Shown in pieces: positions 34,499 through 43,117 of a stretch of DNA of 64,000 nt. Every line of letters starts with the position of its first letter. Position 1 is the first letter of the stretch. Position numbers and translations under genes: made by a program. Where the stretch lies: assembly GCA_024401435.1 (NCBI GenBank), contig JAKSLB010000003.1:144977-208976 (forward strand). The letters run 5' to 3'. The DNA is from Paludibacteraceae bacterium (GTDB taxonomy: Bacteria; Bacteroidota; Bacteroidia; Bacteroidales; Paludibacteraceae). The notes below the pieces were generated by a model. That model did not search any database. It was not told the DNA's origin and saw nothing but the letters and a program-made list of their open reading frames with translations.

Positions 34499-37041
34499 CT
34501 ATTTCTGAGCGCGCACCGCGCGAACAGGGAAGCCATGGATGCGGTCCTCGATGGCCCAGTCATCGAGGCGGTCATCGTTGACCCAGTAGGCGCCCTTCTC
34601 GTAGAAGCAATGGAAACGAGCGGCGACCTCTAAGTACACGTTATCATCGAGCGAAGACGACCAGTAATAGCCACCGTAGCCCACACGGAAGGCATCCAAA
34701 CAGTTGCGGTAGCCTGCGGCAGGGAAAAAGACAGAATTACCGTTAGGTCCTGTGAATTTTGCTCCGTACACTCCGTTGACCTCTTCCCAGCTGTATGTAC
34801 ACTTTTCAACAAGCTCTCTCTGTTCATAACAGGTCGGCATACGCCACTCATCACCCCAGTTGACTGTCGCTGCGTCATCCTCGGGAAGAAGGGTAGAATA
34901 GGAATCTATATGATTATATTTTGTATAAACATCATCCTTTAGCCATTTGTATCTTATCATATCATACACCTCTTTTGGCTTTGTCTCGCCCCAGGAAAAA
35001 TAGTCGCCGTATTCCTCTGGTTGAGAGGCTCCAATGTTGCAAGTCGCCCATAGAGTACCGGAAGGAAGACCAAGATCAACATACTCATGTGTTGATTCTG
35101 TCTCGAAATCAACTTTCACCACGTTTTCCATATTGTAGCGAACAATATTGCCGTCGGCAGTTTTCACTCTCATGTAGATTACCTCGTGAGGTTCTGTAGG
35201 TTCCGTGGATTCCATGGATTCCTGAGTTTGCACTGCACGAACTGGATGTCCGTAGTATCGAACGCCATTGCTACCACACTCAGCATACTCATCAGAAAAA
35301 TTCAAGAAGTAAGCATTGTTCTCGTACATTTTGCAGAGCGAAGACGACCAATATCCCGCATAGATTCCACTACTCTTGACATCCAAACCGTTAACATCGC
35401 CAGGAACGGGGAAAAAGAGAGAATTGCCGTTCTTCGCTGTGAATTTTGCTCCGTACACTCCGTTGACCTCTTCCCAACTATATTCGCAGTTATCAATGAG
35501 TTCTTGCATATCTTCGGTTGTAGGCATTCGCCACTGCGCACCCCAGTTGGCTGTGGCAGCATCATCTTCTGGAAGAAGGGTAGTATAAGAGTCTATATCC
35601 GGGTTATATTTTGTAAAATGATCAAAATCTCCCCATTTATAGTTCTTTCCATTGAATACCGACTTTGGCTCTGTCTCGCCCCATGCAAAATAGTCGCCGT
35701 ATTCCTCTGGTTGAGAGGCTCCGATGTTGCAAGTCGCCCATAGAGTACCGGAAGGAAGACCAAGATCAACATACTGTTGTTGTTTCTGAGCACGTACCGC
35801 ACGAACTGGGAAGCCGCTACCACGGTTGTCGACAGGATTCCAGAGTGCTCCTTCCTCGTCAAAGAACAGGCGGCGAGCGCCGTTCTCGTCCGTCTCGTAG
35901 AGCGAAGACGACCAGTAGTAGCCGTAGTTGCCCACATGATAGGCATCCGAACCGGAACGGAAGCTAGCAGCAGGGAAAAAGACAGAATTACCGTTAGGTC
36001 CTGTGAATTTTGCTCGACCTCTTCCCAGCTGTATGTACACTTTTCAACAAGCTCTCTCTGTTCATCACTGGTCGGCATACGCCACTCATCACCCCAGTTG
36101 GCTGTCGCTGCGTCATCCTCAGGAAGAAGGGTAGAATAGGAATCTATATCCTGGTTATATTTTGTAAAAACATTATCGTTTATCCATTTGTATGTTCCCA
36201 AATTATACACCTCTTTTGGCTTTGTCTCACCCCAAGCGAAATAGTCGCCGTATTCCTCTGGTTGAGAGGCTCCGATGTTGCAAGTCGCCCATAGAGTACC
36301 GGAAGGAAGTCCAAGATCAACATACCGTTGTTGTTTCTGAGCACGTACCGCACGAACGGAACAGCCGCCGTAACGAACGAAGTCACGTCCTTCATAGGAA
36401 CTCTTCTCGTTGAAGTCCATGTAGTAAGCGTAGTCTGTATCGTAGAGCGAGGACGACCAGTAGTAACCATATTCGCCCACATAATCAAGATATGAAAGGT
36501 AACGGCAACCAACGGCAGGGAAAAAAACAGAATTACCGTTAGGTCCTGTGAATTTTGCTCCGTACACTCCGTCAACCTCTTCCCAACTATATGTGCACTC
36601 TTTAAAAAGCTCTATCTGCTCTTCACTGGTCGGCATACGCCACTCATCACCCCAGTTGGCTGTCGCTGCATCATCCTCGGGAAGAAGGGTAGTATAGGAA
36701 TCTATATCCGGATTATATTTTGTAAAAATATTATTCCTCTGCCATTTGTATGTACTCATATCGTACACATTCTTTGGTTCTGTCTCACCCCAAGCAAAAT
36801 AGTCGCCGTATTCCTCTGGCTGAGTGGCTCCGATGTTGCAAGTCGCCCATAAGGTACCAGAAGGAAGACCTAAATCAACATACTCATGAGTCATTTCTGT
36901 CTCGAAATCAACTTCAATTACATTTTCCACATCATAACGGTCAATATTGCCGTCAGTGGTTTCCACCTTCATGAAGGTCGTGGCGTAAGATGACACGCAT
37001 AGGAAGATAAACCCTACTATTGCCAGTAATTGTCTTTTCAT
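34499..37041 (-). pseudogene. Frameshifted exported protein with four tandem FISUMP-type modules
   Basis: Reading starts at the ATG at 37041 with a signal peptide (MKRQLLAIVGFIFLCVSSYA). Four modules follow, each starting YVDLGLPSGTLWATCNIGA and ending F-P/S-VRAVRAQ: A about 36.35-36.89 kb, B 35.79-36.33, C 35.22-35.78, D 34.50-35.09. They match the Fibrobacter succinogenes major paralogous (FISUMP) family. A 13-bp deletion at about 36015 in module B, relative to the same site in A, C and D, shifts the frame. Translation then runs in a wrong frame to a stop at 35593. The remainder is open in another frame to 34499 and its apparent ATG at 36040 is not a real start. Intact length would be about 850 residues. 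The DNA is visibly more GC-rich than its surroundings. Confidence 0.85.
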
Positions 37042-37065
37042 ATTATTTTATTTAGTATTTACGGA

Positions 37066-37539
37066 TTATTTTCTGATGATTTTGAATGATTTACCTGCTA
37101 CCGAAAGGATGTATACCCCTTTGGTTTTTGGCAATGAAACGATGGCAGTTCCATCTTCGTTTGTTTTCGACGATGAGATAAGCATTCCCGACACGTTCAT
37201 AAGCGTTACAACAGCTTGCTTGTCAAGGTTCTGCAACTGGATTGTCGCCTCGTCCAGACTGACAATACGAATCTCTTCGGAAGAGAGTTGTTCTACTTTT
37301 GTCACATCACCCTCCGTAAAATGGAAGTTCTTCACACCCTCAATTGAATAGGAAGTCTCGGAATTGCCGTTGACCACCAGGTCCCCAGATTTGAATGTCA
37401 CTACCGGCTTGTCTGCCAATAGGAAGTTGTACTTGTTACCTGCGTTGAGCTCCACTGTCAAATAGGTTGCCTCAGCACTAACAGACATCATGCCTGTAAG
37501 GATACATGCAGATGCCAAAATAATTTGTTTAAGATTCAT
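37066..37539 (-). CDS. Small exported protein with type A T9SS-like sorting domain
   Basis: 157 residues from the ATG at 37539 (MNLKQIILASACILTG); the frame extends upstream but that would displace the signal peptide. The signal ends SVSA. Residues about 23-65 have the short beta pattern YLTVELNAGNKYNF that also opens the neighbouring FISUMP protein (MKVETTDGNIDRY). The last 65 residues resemble the T9SS type A C-terminal domain: VTLMNVSGMLI, then GVYILSVAGKSFKIIRK. It lies 24 bp upstream of the FISUMP gene on the same strand, hence probably one operon. Confidence 0.82.
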   Translation of the reverse strand: MNLKQIILASACILTGMMSVSAEATYLTVELNAGNKYNFLLADKPVVTFKSGDLVVNGNSETSYSIEGVKNFHFTEGDVTKVEQLSSEEIRIVSLDEATIQLQNLDKQAVVTLMNVSGMLISSSKTNEDGTAIVSLPKTKGVYILSVAGKSFKIIRK

Positions 37540-37839
37540 AAAATTGTATTTTTTATTTAAACGTAGAAAATCAATAAATTTTAAAAACATTTAATCATTT
37601 AACAACCGACAACAAAAATCATATTTTATTAGAAGGATTCTATAAATTACCATTTTACCGTCCAAACCCGTTAAAACAAATACCATGGACACCCTATAAT
37701 GTCAATGATTATTTGCAAATTTAGCGCATTTAGCATTATTAACTCCTATTTATTGCATAGAAAATTCCCCCCCCTTATTTCTTGATAATTATCAATATTT
37801 ATTATTACATAAGCTTTTTTTAATCTTACATAAAAAAAT
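37540..37839. other. AT-rich intergenic stretch with C8 tract
   Basis: No gene seen. A minus-strand TAAATTTG box at 37716-37723 could be a -7 element, and a run of eight C lies at 37767-37774, about 230 bp upstream of the type A protein. Confidence 0.4.
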
Positions 37840-38330
37840 TATTACTGTCCGCTAAACCTTTTATGTTTTTAAACATTGTGCAAAAAAAAATGAATTATAT
37901 AATTAATAATACATAATAATCGTATTCTATGTTATGTGCAACCCCTCTGGGGTTGTGTGTGGACGGGGGTACAAATCAATCATTCTACCGATATGCAACC
38001 CCTCTGGGGTTCTGCGAGAAAGTAACATCACGCCACAAATTGATGCTATTAACATGGAACCCCGCTGAGGTTCAAGAATACATCACGATAACAACAATGT
38101 GCGGGGGTTCGGTAGAATTACAATTGTTTCAACACATTCTTTTTCCACCACATTCGAAATCCTATTCCCTTTTGTGCTATGCAGAACCCCGGAGGGGTTC
38201 CATGTCTGTAGATGAATTGATTCGTGGCACGCGTACACAACCCCAGAGGGGTTGCACATTCTATTTACCTCGCATGAATCATTTTTTGTATAATGTTTAA
38301 AAACACAAAAGGTTTATCGAACACCTATAA
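37840..38330 (+). repeat. Palindrome-rich element of about 490 bp (copy 1)
   Basis: Starts with actgtccgctaaaccttttatgttt and an atgttt/aaacat inverted repeat, and ends with the inverted equivalent (about 38290-38325). Inside are palindromes at 37939-37955, 37996-38011, 38057-38073, 38184-38200 and 38238-38254 of the type (c/g)aacccc-x3-ggggtt(g/c). The order of landmarks is the reverse of that in the copy at 42555-43080. No reading frame of its own is convincing, so it looks like a non-autonomous dispersed element. Confidence 0.75.
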
Positions 38331-38697
38331 ATCATTATAATATGGTGCAATTATATATTTCAATGGTGTGCGGGGTTATATGGGAACATTGGGCAGGATT
38401 TCGGCAGAGACGCAATATGTTGCGGGTAAAGACGCCATAATACAACGTCTCTACAGGGTAACAAATTAAAAAAACGACATTTTAAAGGGGATTTCTATAA
38501 ATTGCTTTGTAGCGATTTTGAAAGTTTTGTCAGACAGATTGTTGATTTGAACGAAGGAGCAGTGCGGGCACTGTGACTGAGTGAAAATCAGCAAGATGGC
38601 GACAAAAGTTCAAAAGCGCACAAAAGATTAAAGAATAACCTATATAAAAAAATATTTAATAATCGGGGAATTTATAGAAGTCCCCTAAAATATAAAT
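38331..38697. other. Intergenic region with hairpin repeats
   Basis: Contains a decayed version of the gagacgcaa/ttgcgtctc hairpin (about 38404-38453), two copies of the ggggaatt-type hairpin (38487-38503 and 38665-38685), and an unexplained segment 38520-38635 with a small agtgc-gg-gcact hairpin. No gene recognised. Confidence 0.5.
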
Positions 38698-39237
38698 CTA
38701 CATCAAAGCAACACCCAAAATTCCTGAAACAACAATCAACAACATTGGGTTCACCTTGAAAAAATAGAGTGCAACAAATGAGGCCATAAAAATCAAAACA
38801 GAGATATTATTTTCACCACGACCAAAATCCACAAAAGATTCCTTGTTAAACAACATCAACGAAGCTGCTAAAATCAATCCACCTAACACAGGTCTCAATC
38901 CTGATAATACATATTGAAGATATCGGTTATCTTTGTTTTTCATTAAAAACTTAACAACCAAGTACATCAACAATACCGAAGGCAAACATAAAGAAGTCGT
39001 TGTCAACACAGCGCCAGGAATTCCAGCCACAACATATCCCACGTAAGTAGCAGTATTAATTGAAACAGGTCCCGGTGTCATTTGAGAGATAGCCAACATA
39101 TCAGAAAACTCCTTGATTGTCATCCAACCGAAATGATCCACCACCTCAAATTGAATGAGTGAGAGCATAGCATATCCACCACCGAATCCCAACAATCCGA
39201 TCTTAAAAAAAACATAGAATAATTCAAGATACACCAT
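38698..39237 (-). CDS. Chromate transporter family protein, half-size subunit
   Basis: 179 residues, hydrophobic throughout, with the CHR-family motif GLLGFGGGYAML near the N-terminus, followed by MTPGPVSINTATYVGY. It is one of a pair of half-length CHR proteins that together correspond to a full ChrA. Encoded 4 bp after its partner. The chromate substrate is known only for some members, so the real anion here is uncertain. Confidence 0.9.
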   Translation of the reverse strand: MVYLELFYVFFKIGLLGFGGGYAMLSLIQFEVVDHFGWMTIKEFSDMLAISQMTPGPVSINTATYVGYVVAGIPGAVLTTTSLCLPSVLLMYLVVKFLMKNKDNRYLQYVLSGLRPVLGGLILAASLMLFNKESFVDFGRGENNISVLIFMASFVALYFFKVNPMLLIVVSGILGVALM

Positions 39238-39241
39238 ACAC

Positions 39242-39793
39242 TTACACCTTCCTCATTTTATGATACATATAGATACCATACAACAATGCACCCACCGAAA
39301 CGATCAATATAATTATAATCGGAGAAACCTTAAACCTCCATATCAAAACAGCAGCCACGATTGGTATCCATATTTTCTTCCAACTCCAACTGTTTTGTTT
39401 GATCAAACGAATAGCAGGCACTAAAATTAATGCCACCACACATGGACGAATTCCTTTGAACAATCGTTCCACAATCTCATTATCCTTTATTTCCGTAAAA
39501 AATATGGCAATCAACAAAATAGCAATGAACGATGGTAGGGCAGCACCTAAAGCCGACCAAAACGCACCCGCCTTTCCTCGCAACTTATATCCCACATATA
39601 ATCCAGTATTGATAGCAAACACACCAGGCAAAGATTGAACCAATGCAATCAAATCCCAAAATTCCTCCTTAGACATATACTTACGCTTGTCCACAATAGC
39701 AATTTCCACCATTGTAAGCATAGCATAACCACCTCCCAATGTGAAAGCTCCTATTCGCAAGAATATTCGAAACAAATCTATCAGTTTTACCAT
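39242..39793 (-). CDS. Chromate transporter family protein, half-size subunit
   Basis: 183 residues with about five or six membrane segments. FLRIGAFTLGGGYAML and SLPGVFAINTGLYVGYK are the CHR signatures and align with those in the downstream half. Together they probably form a heterodimeric inner-membrane anion transporter. The first gene of the two-gene unit, with 133 bp separating it from the divergent tRNA-Lys. Confidence 0.9.
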   Translation of the reverse strand: MVKLIDLFRIFLRIGAFTLGGGYAMLTMVEIAIVDKRKYMSKEEFWDLIALVQSLPGVFAINTGLYVGYKLRGKAGAFWSALGAALPSFIAILLIAIFFTEIKDNEIVERLFKGIRPCVVALILVPAIRLIKQNSWSWKKIWIPIVAAVLIWRFKVSPIIIILIVSVGALLYGIYMYHKMRKV

Positions 39794-39847
39794 AAATTCT
39801 ATTTTAATTGCAAAGATAAAAAAAATATTATTTTTTTATCCAAAAAG

Positions 39848-39878
39848 TTTGCTCGTATCAAAATAATGCGTACCTTTG
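39848..39878 (+). promoter_or_regulatory. Promoter of tRNA-Lys
   Basis: TTTG at 39848-39851, 19-bp spacer, TACCTTTG at 39871-39878: an exact fit to the Bacteroidales -33/-7 consensus, 32 bp before the tRNA. Confidence 0.85.
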
Positions 39879-39910
39879 CAACGCTTTTGAGAAATAAAGC
39901 AAACAAGGGA

Positions 39911-39986
39911 GAGCTAGTAGCTCAGCAGGTAGAGCACATCCCTTTTAAGGATGGGGTCTTGGGTTCGAGCCCCAACTGGCTCACCA
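39911..39986 (+). tRNA. tRNA-Lys (UUU anticodon)
   Basis: 76 nt including an encoded CCA. Acceptor GAGCTAG pairs with CTGGCTC (one G-T), D stem GCTC/GAGC, anticodon stem CATCC/GGATG with loop CTTTTAA giving anticodon TTT, and T arm TTGGG/CCCAA with TTCGAGC. Followed by a terminator. Confidence 0.97.
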
Positions 39987-40020
39987 AAGCGATCAAGAAT
40001 TTTCTTGGTCGCTTTTTTTT
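39987..40020 (+). terminator. Intrinsic terminator after tRNA-Lys
   Basis: gcgatcaagaa pairs with ttcttggtcgc (one G-T), followed by eight T. Confidence 0.93.
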
Positions 40021-40160
40021 ACCAATGTGAAGAAGTATACAAGGATTAAAATAAATCCATCTTCTCATTGCATATGTATCACATAATTTGTACTTTTCGC
40101 CATCTAAAACAAAATCTTTAGATATTTTAGGAAAGAAAAGACATTTTAAATCATCAACGT

Positions 40161-41228
40161 ATGACACTACTTATCATTGCATTAATAGCCACTTTAGGAA
40201 TATCGTTTTTATGTTCTTTACTCGAAGCAACATTATACAACGCGACCTCTTCTTATATAGAATCATTACCTACAGAAAAAAATGGCGTGGAAAATTTGAA
40301 AAATTTAAAATCCAACATAGAAAAACCCATTGCTGCCATTTTATCACTCAATACAATAGCTAATACAGCTGGAGCAGCAGCAGTGGGTGCTCAAGCCGTA
40401 GACGTTTTCGGTAGCATGTATTTCGGTCTATGTTCTGTCGTACTTACCATCTTAGTATTAATCTGCTCCGAAATCATACCGAAAACCATTGGTTCCAATT
40501 ATTGGAGAGAACTATGTATTCCTGCCGGATATATCATTCGTGTTATTTTATACTTATGCTATCCACTAGTAATTATGTCACAATTTCTCACCAGACTCTT
40601 TACAAGAAAACAAGTTCAAACGGTGAGTAGAGAGGAAGTGGCTGCACTCACCAACATTGGTGAACGCGAAGGTGTATTCAAGAAAAACGAAAGTATCATC
40701 ATCAACAACCTCGTAAAAATGGAGAAAGTGAAAGTCCACTCCATTATGACACCACGTACGGTTGTTTTAGCCGCACAAGAAGATATGACATTAGAAGAGT
40801 TCTTCAAAGATAAAAAATTCCTCACCTATTCCAGAATTCCCATCTACACAAATGACTTCGACGACATCACAGGATTTGTTTTAAAAGCAGATATTCTTTT
40901 CCATCTCGCTAATGGTGAAGATCAAATCAAACTAAAAGAAATTAAACGTGATATTATGGTATGCTACGAAAACACATCTATCACGAAATTCTACGATTTG
41001 ATGGTGGCAAGAAAGGAGCAAATAGCTCTTGTCATTGACGAATACGGCGGAATGGATGGAATCATCACACTAGAAGATGTGATAGAAACTATCTTAGGAC
41101 TTGAAATCACAGATGAATTTGATAATCAAACAGATATGCAAGCGTTTGCCAAAGCATTATGGCAAAAAAGAGCTGAACAACTAAACTTTGCACAGGTAGA
41201 AGAAAACGAAGAATCTAATCCTTCCTAA
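40161..41228 (+). CDS. CNNM/HlyC-CorC-like membrane protein with CBS domains
   Basis: 355 residues. Residues about 1-150 are the DUF21/CNNM membrane domain (four hydrophobic segments, with NTIANTAGAAAVGAQA and SEIIPKTIG), and about 190-320 are a CBS pair (VHSIMTPRTVVL to ALVIDEYGGMDGIITLEDVIETILG). The C-terminal transporter-associated domain of longer family members is absent. The family is linked to divalent metal (Mg, Co) export or homeostasis. It stands alone after tRNA-Lys, with its 3' end overlapping the convergent small gene by 14 bp. Confidence 0.93.
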   Translation: MTLLIIALIATLGISFLCSLLEATLYNATSSYIESLPTEKNGVENLKNLKSNIEKPIAAILSLNTIANTAGAAAVGAQAVDVFGSMYFGLCSVVLTILVLICSEIIPKTIGSNYWRELCIPAGYIIRVILYLCYPLVIMSQFLTRLFTRKQVQTVSREEVAALTNIGEREGVFKKNESIIINNLVKMEKVKVHSIMTPRTVVLAAQEDMTLEEFFKDKKFLTYSRIPIYTNDFDDITGFVLKADILFHLANGEDQIKLKEIKRDIMVCYENTSITKFYDLMVARKEQIALVIDEYGGMDGIITLEDVIETILGLEITDEFDNQTDMQAFAKALWQKRAEQLNFAQVEENEESNPS

Positions 41229-41517
41229 CAGAATCCTTATAATTCTTACCTCCGATAGATACTGATGACAATGCATCTTGTATCAAACACATTGCTTCTG
41301 CCAATTTTTCATCTGCCGCCGTCAGTCTGTTTACTAAATCTTTTGTTGCAACAGCAGCATTAGGAGAATCTGACATCGGCATATTTTGCAACATCTCCAC
41401 ACAAGGCTTTATTCGTTTAGCATCAAAAGACAAACAATCGTATGTCGACTGTACACTACGAATCAATGAATCAACATTCTTAACTACAGAAGTCCCATTT
41501 TTTGAATTCTTCTCCAT
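41215..41517 (-). CDS. Hypothetical small helical protein
   Basis: 100 residues, no signal, no cysteine pair or motif known to me. The composition looks protein-like, with amphipathic helices (VDSLIRSVQSTYDCL, ATKDLVNRLTAADEKLAEAMCLIQDAL). It has its own intergenic space upstream (about 300 bp to the TSUP ATG) and its 3' end overlaps the CNNM gene. Probably real, but no function can be given. Confidence 0.65.
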   Translation of the reverse strand: MEKNSKNGTSVVKNVDSLIRSVQSTYDCLSFDAKRIKPCVEMLQNMPMSDSPNAAVATKDLVNRLTAADEKLAEAMCLIQDALSSVSIGGKNYKDSVRKD

Positions 41518-41817
41518 ATCTATTCTATTTGTGTTTTATTTCATCGGTAAAAATAAGACTATTTTTTATGAAAAACAAAGGAAAGATTAAGGATTTATTT
41601 CATACATAAATATTAATTTTGCATATGGAATTAAACTGAAGCTATTAATCGATTTTTCACTCATAATAAAGTGTAACACAAACATCTTTTGTCTTCGTTA
41701 ATAGTGTTTGAATTTTTATTTTATCAGATTGATTTACAATTAATTAAAAATATTTGCTTCTTTATTTTTTCTGAATCAAAAAAATTTAATTGTTTATCGA
41801 AACAGAAAGATAAAAAA

Positions 41818-42543
41818 ATGGAATACACCATACCATTATTAATTTTATTAAGCACTGGTGCAAGTTTCGTACAGCGTGTTTGCGGATTCGGCTTTGGAAT
41901 CTTCATCATGACCATGCTTCCCTATATTCTACCCACCTACGGAGAAGCCACCACTCTATCTGGAATGTTATCTGCCGCACAATCAATCTACATCATAAGG
42001 ACACATTATAAATATATCAATTGGAAACACCTTGTTCCCATTATGATTACATTTCTCATCTTCTCCTTTATATCCATTGGTTTTGTAGCTTCCGCATCAG
42101 AATCTCATTTAAAAATATTACTAGGTATCATATTAATTCTTATGAGCCTATATTTTTTGTTTATCAACAGGCACATTCACGTTAAGCCGAGTATCAAACT
42201 ACAAATTTCCATGGGTACCATTAGCGGTGTTATGGGCGGTTTGTTCGGAATGCAGGGTCCTCCTGCCGTACTCTATTTTTTAACTTCAGAAAAGAGTAAA
42301 GATGAATATTTAGCGATAGCGCAAGCCTATTTTCTCATTGGCAATATAGCAATGACCATTTTCCGTGCAGGTCACGGATTCTTAACACATGAAGTTTGCA
42401 TTGATTGGGTCTATGCTTTCATTGGTGTCATATTCGGAAGCATACTAGGCAAATATGTTTTCGATAAAATATCAGCCGACACGCTACGAAAGATTGTCTA
42501 CATTTATATGATTATTAGCGGAGTCATTGCTATTGTCTCCTAA
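41818..42543 (+). CDS. TSUP family permease (TauE/SafE type)
   Basis: 241 residues from the ATG at 41818; earlier in-frame codons lie in AT-rich non-coding-like DNA. About seven or eight membrane segments with the two TSUP half-repeats: FVQRVCGFGFGIFIM near the N-terminus and ISGVMGGLFGMQGPPAVLYFL in the second half. The family exports or imports sulphite, sulphonates or other organosulphur anions; the substrate here is unknown. No sulphur-metabolism gene is next to it. Confidence 0.92.
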   Translation: MEYTIPLLILLSTGASFVQRVCGFGFGIFIMTMLPYILPTYGEATTLSGMLSAAQSIYIIRTHYKYINWKHLVPIMITFLIFSFISIGFVASASESHLKILLGIILILMSLYFLFINRHIHVKPSIKLQISMGTISGVMGGLFGMQGPPAVLYFLTSEKSKDEYLAIAQAYFLIGNIAMTIFRAGHGFLTHEVCIDWVYAFIGVIFGSILGKYVFDKISADTLRKIVYIYMIISGVIAIVS

Positions 42544-42554
42544 ACATCATAAAG

Positions 42555-43080
42555 TATTATTATTATTCGCCAAACCTTTTATGTTTCAAAACATTATGAA
42601 AAAAGAATGCTAAAATTAATCATGCGTAATAAATAGAATGTGCAACCCCTCTGGGGTTGTGTACGCGTGCAACAAATCAATTCATCTACAGACATGGAAC
42701 CCCTCCGGGGTTTTCTGCATGGCACAAAAGGTAATAGTATTTCGAATGTGGCAAAAAAATGTATGGAAGCAATTGTAACAAACACATTTACAATATTTAT
42801 CGAAAAATTCACAGGCGGTCACCTGCCAACATTGCTCCTTGTAGAAACGTCATATTATGGCATCTCTACCGAAATCACGCCCAATGTTGTTATCGTGATG
42901 TATCATTGAACCCCAGCGGGGTTTCATATTTATAGCAATGATTCGTAATGTAATGTTTCACAACCCCAGCGGGGTTGCACATTTTGAACGGGGCTTGCCT
43001 CAAGTTTTCTTATTCGCATCCGCTGTATTTCTGTGTATTAGAATTTTATTTTCATGTTTAGCGGACAGTAATAATAAAGT
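42555..43080 (-). repeat. Palindrome-rich element of about 525 bp (copy 2, inverted)
   Basis: Bounded by ttcgccaaaccttttatgttt (left) and catgtttagcggacagt (right). Palindromes at 42643-42659, 42697-42713, 42908-42925 and 42961-42977. The stretch 42620-42760 is nearly identical to the reverse complement of 38140-38290, and 42890-42930 matches the reverse complement of the acatcacgataacaaca segment. A decayed gagacg hairpin lies at about 42840-42875. It fills the gap between the TSUP gene and rseP; no gene is seen. Confidence 0.75.
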
Positions 43081-43117
43081 ATAGGAGATTATATGAACAT
43101 GTGCAACACGCCCCACT

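Noticed and set aside
34249-34575. 108-codon minus-strand frame across the hairpin and the end of the FISUMP gene
   Set aside because: It overlaps module D in another frame and its composition reflects the GC-rich palindromes, not a protein.
36001-36040. Separate gene starting at the ATG at 36040
   Set aside because: The residues before KFTGPNGNS come from the wrong frame created by the 13-bp deletion; homology with modules A, C and D shows it is the continuation of the gene starting at 37041.
37930-38260. CRISPR array
   Set aside because: The repeats are palindromes of different sequence with irregular spacing (about 45-110 bp), in both orientations and without cas genes; they fit a dispersed palindromic element.
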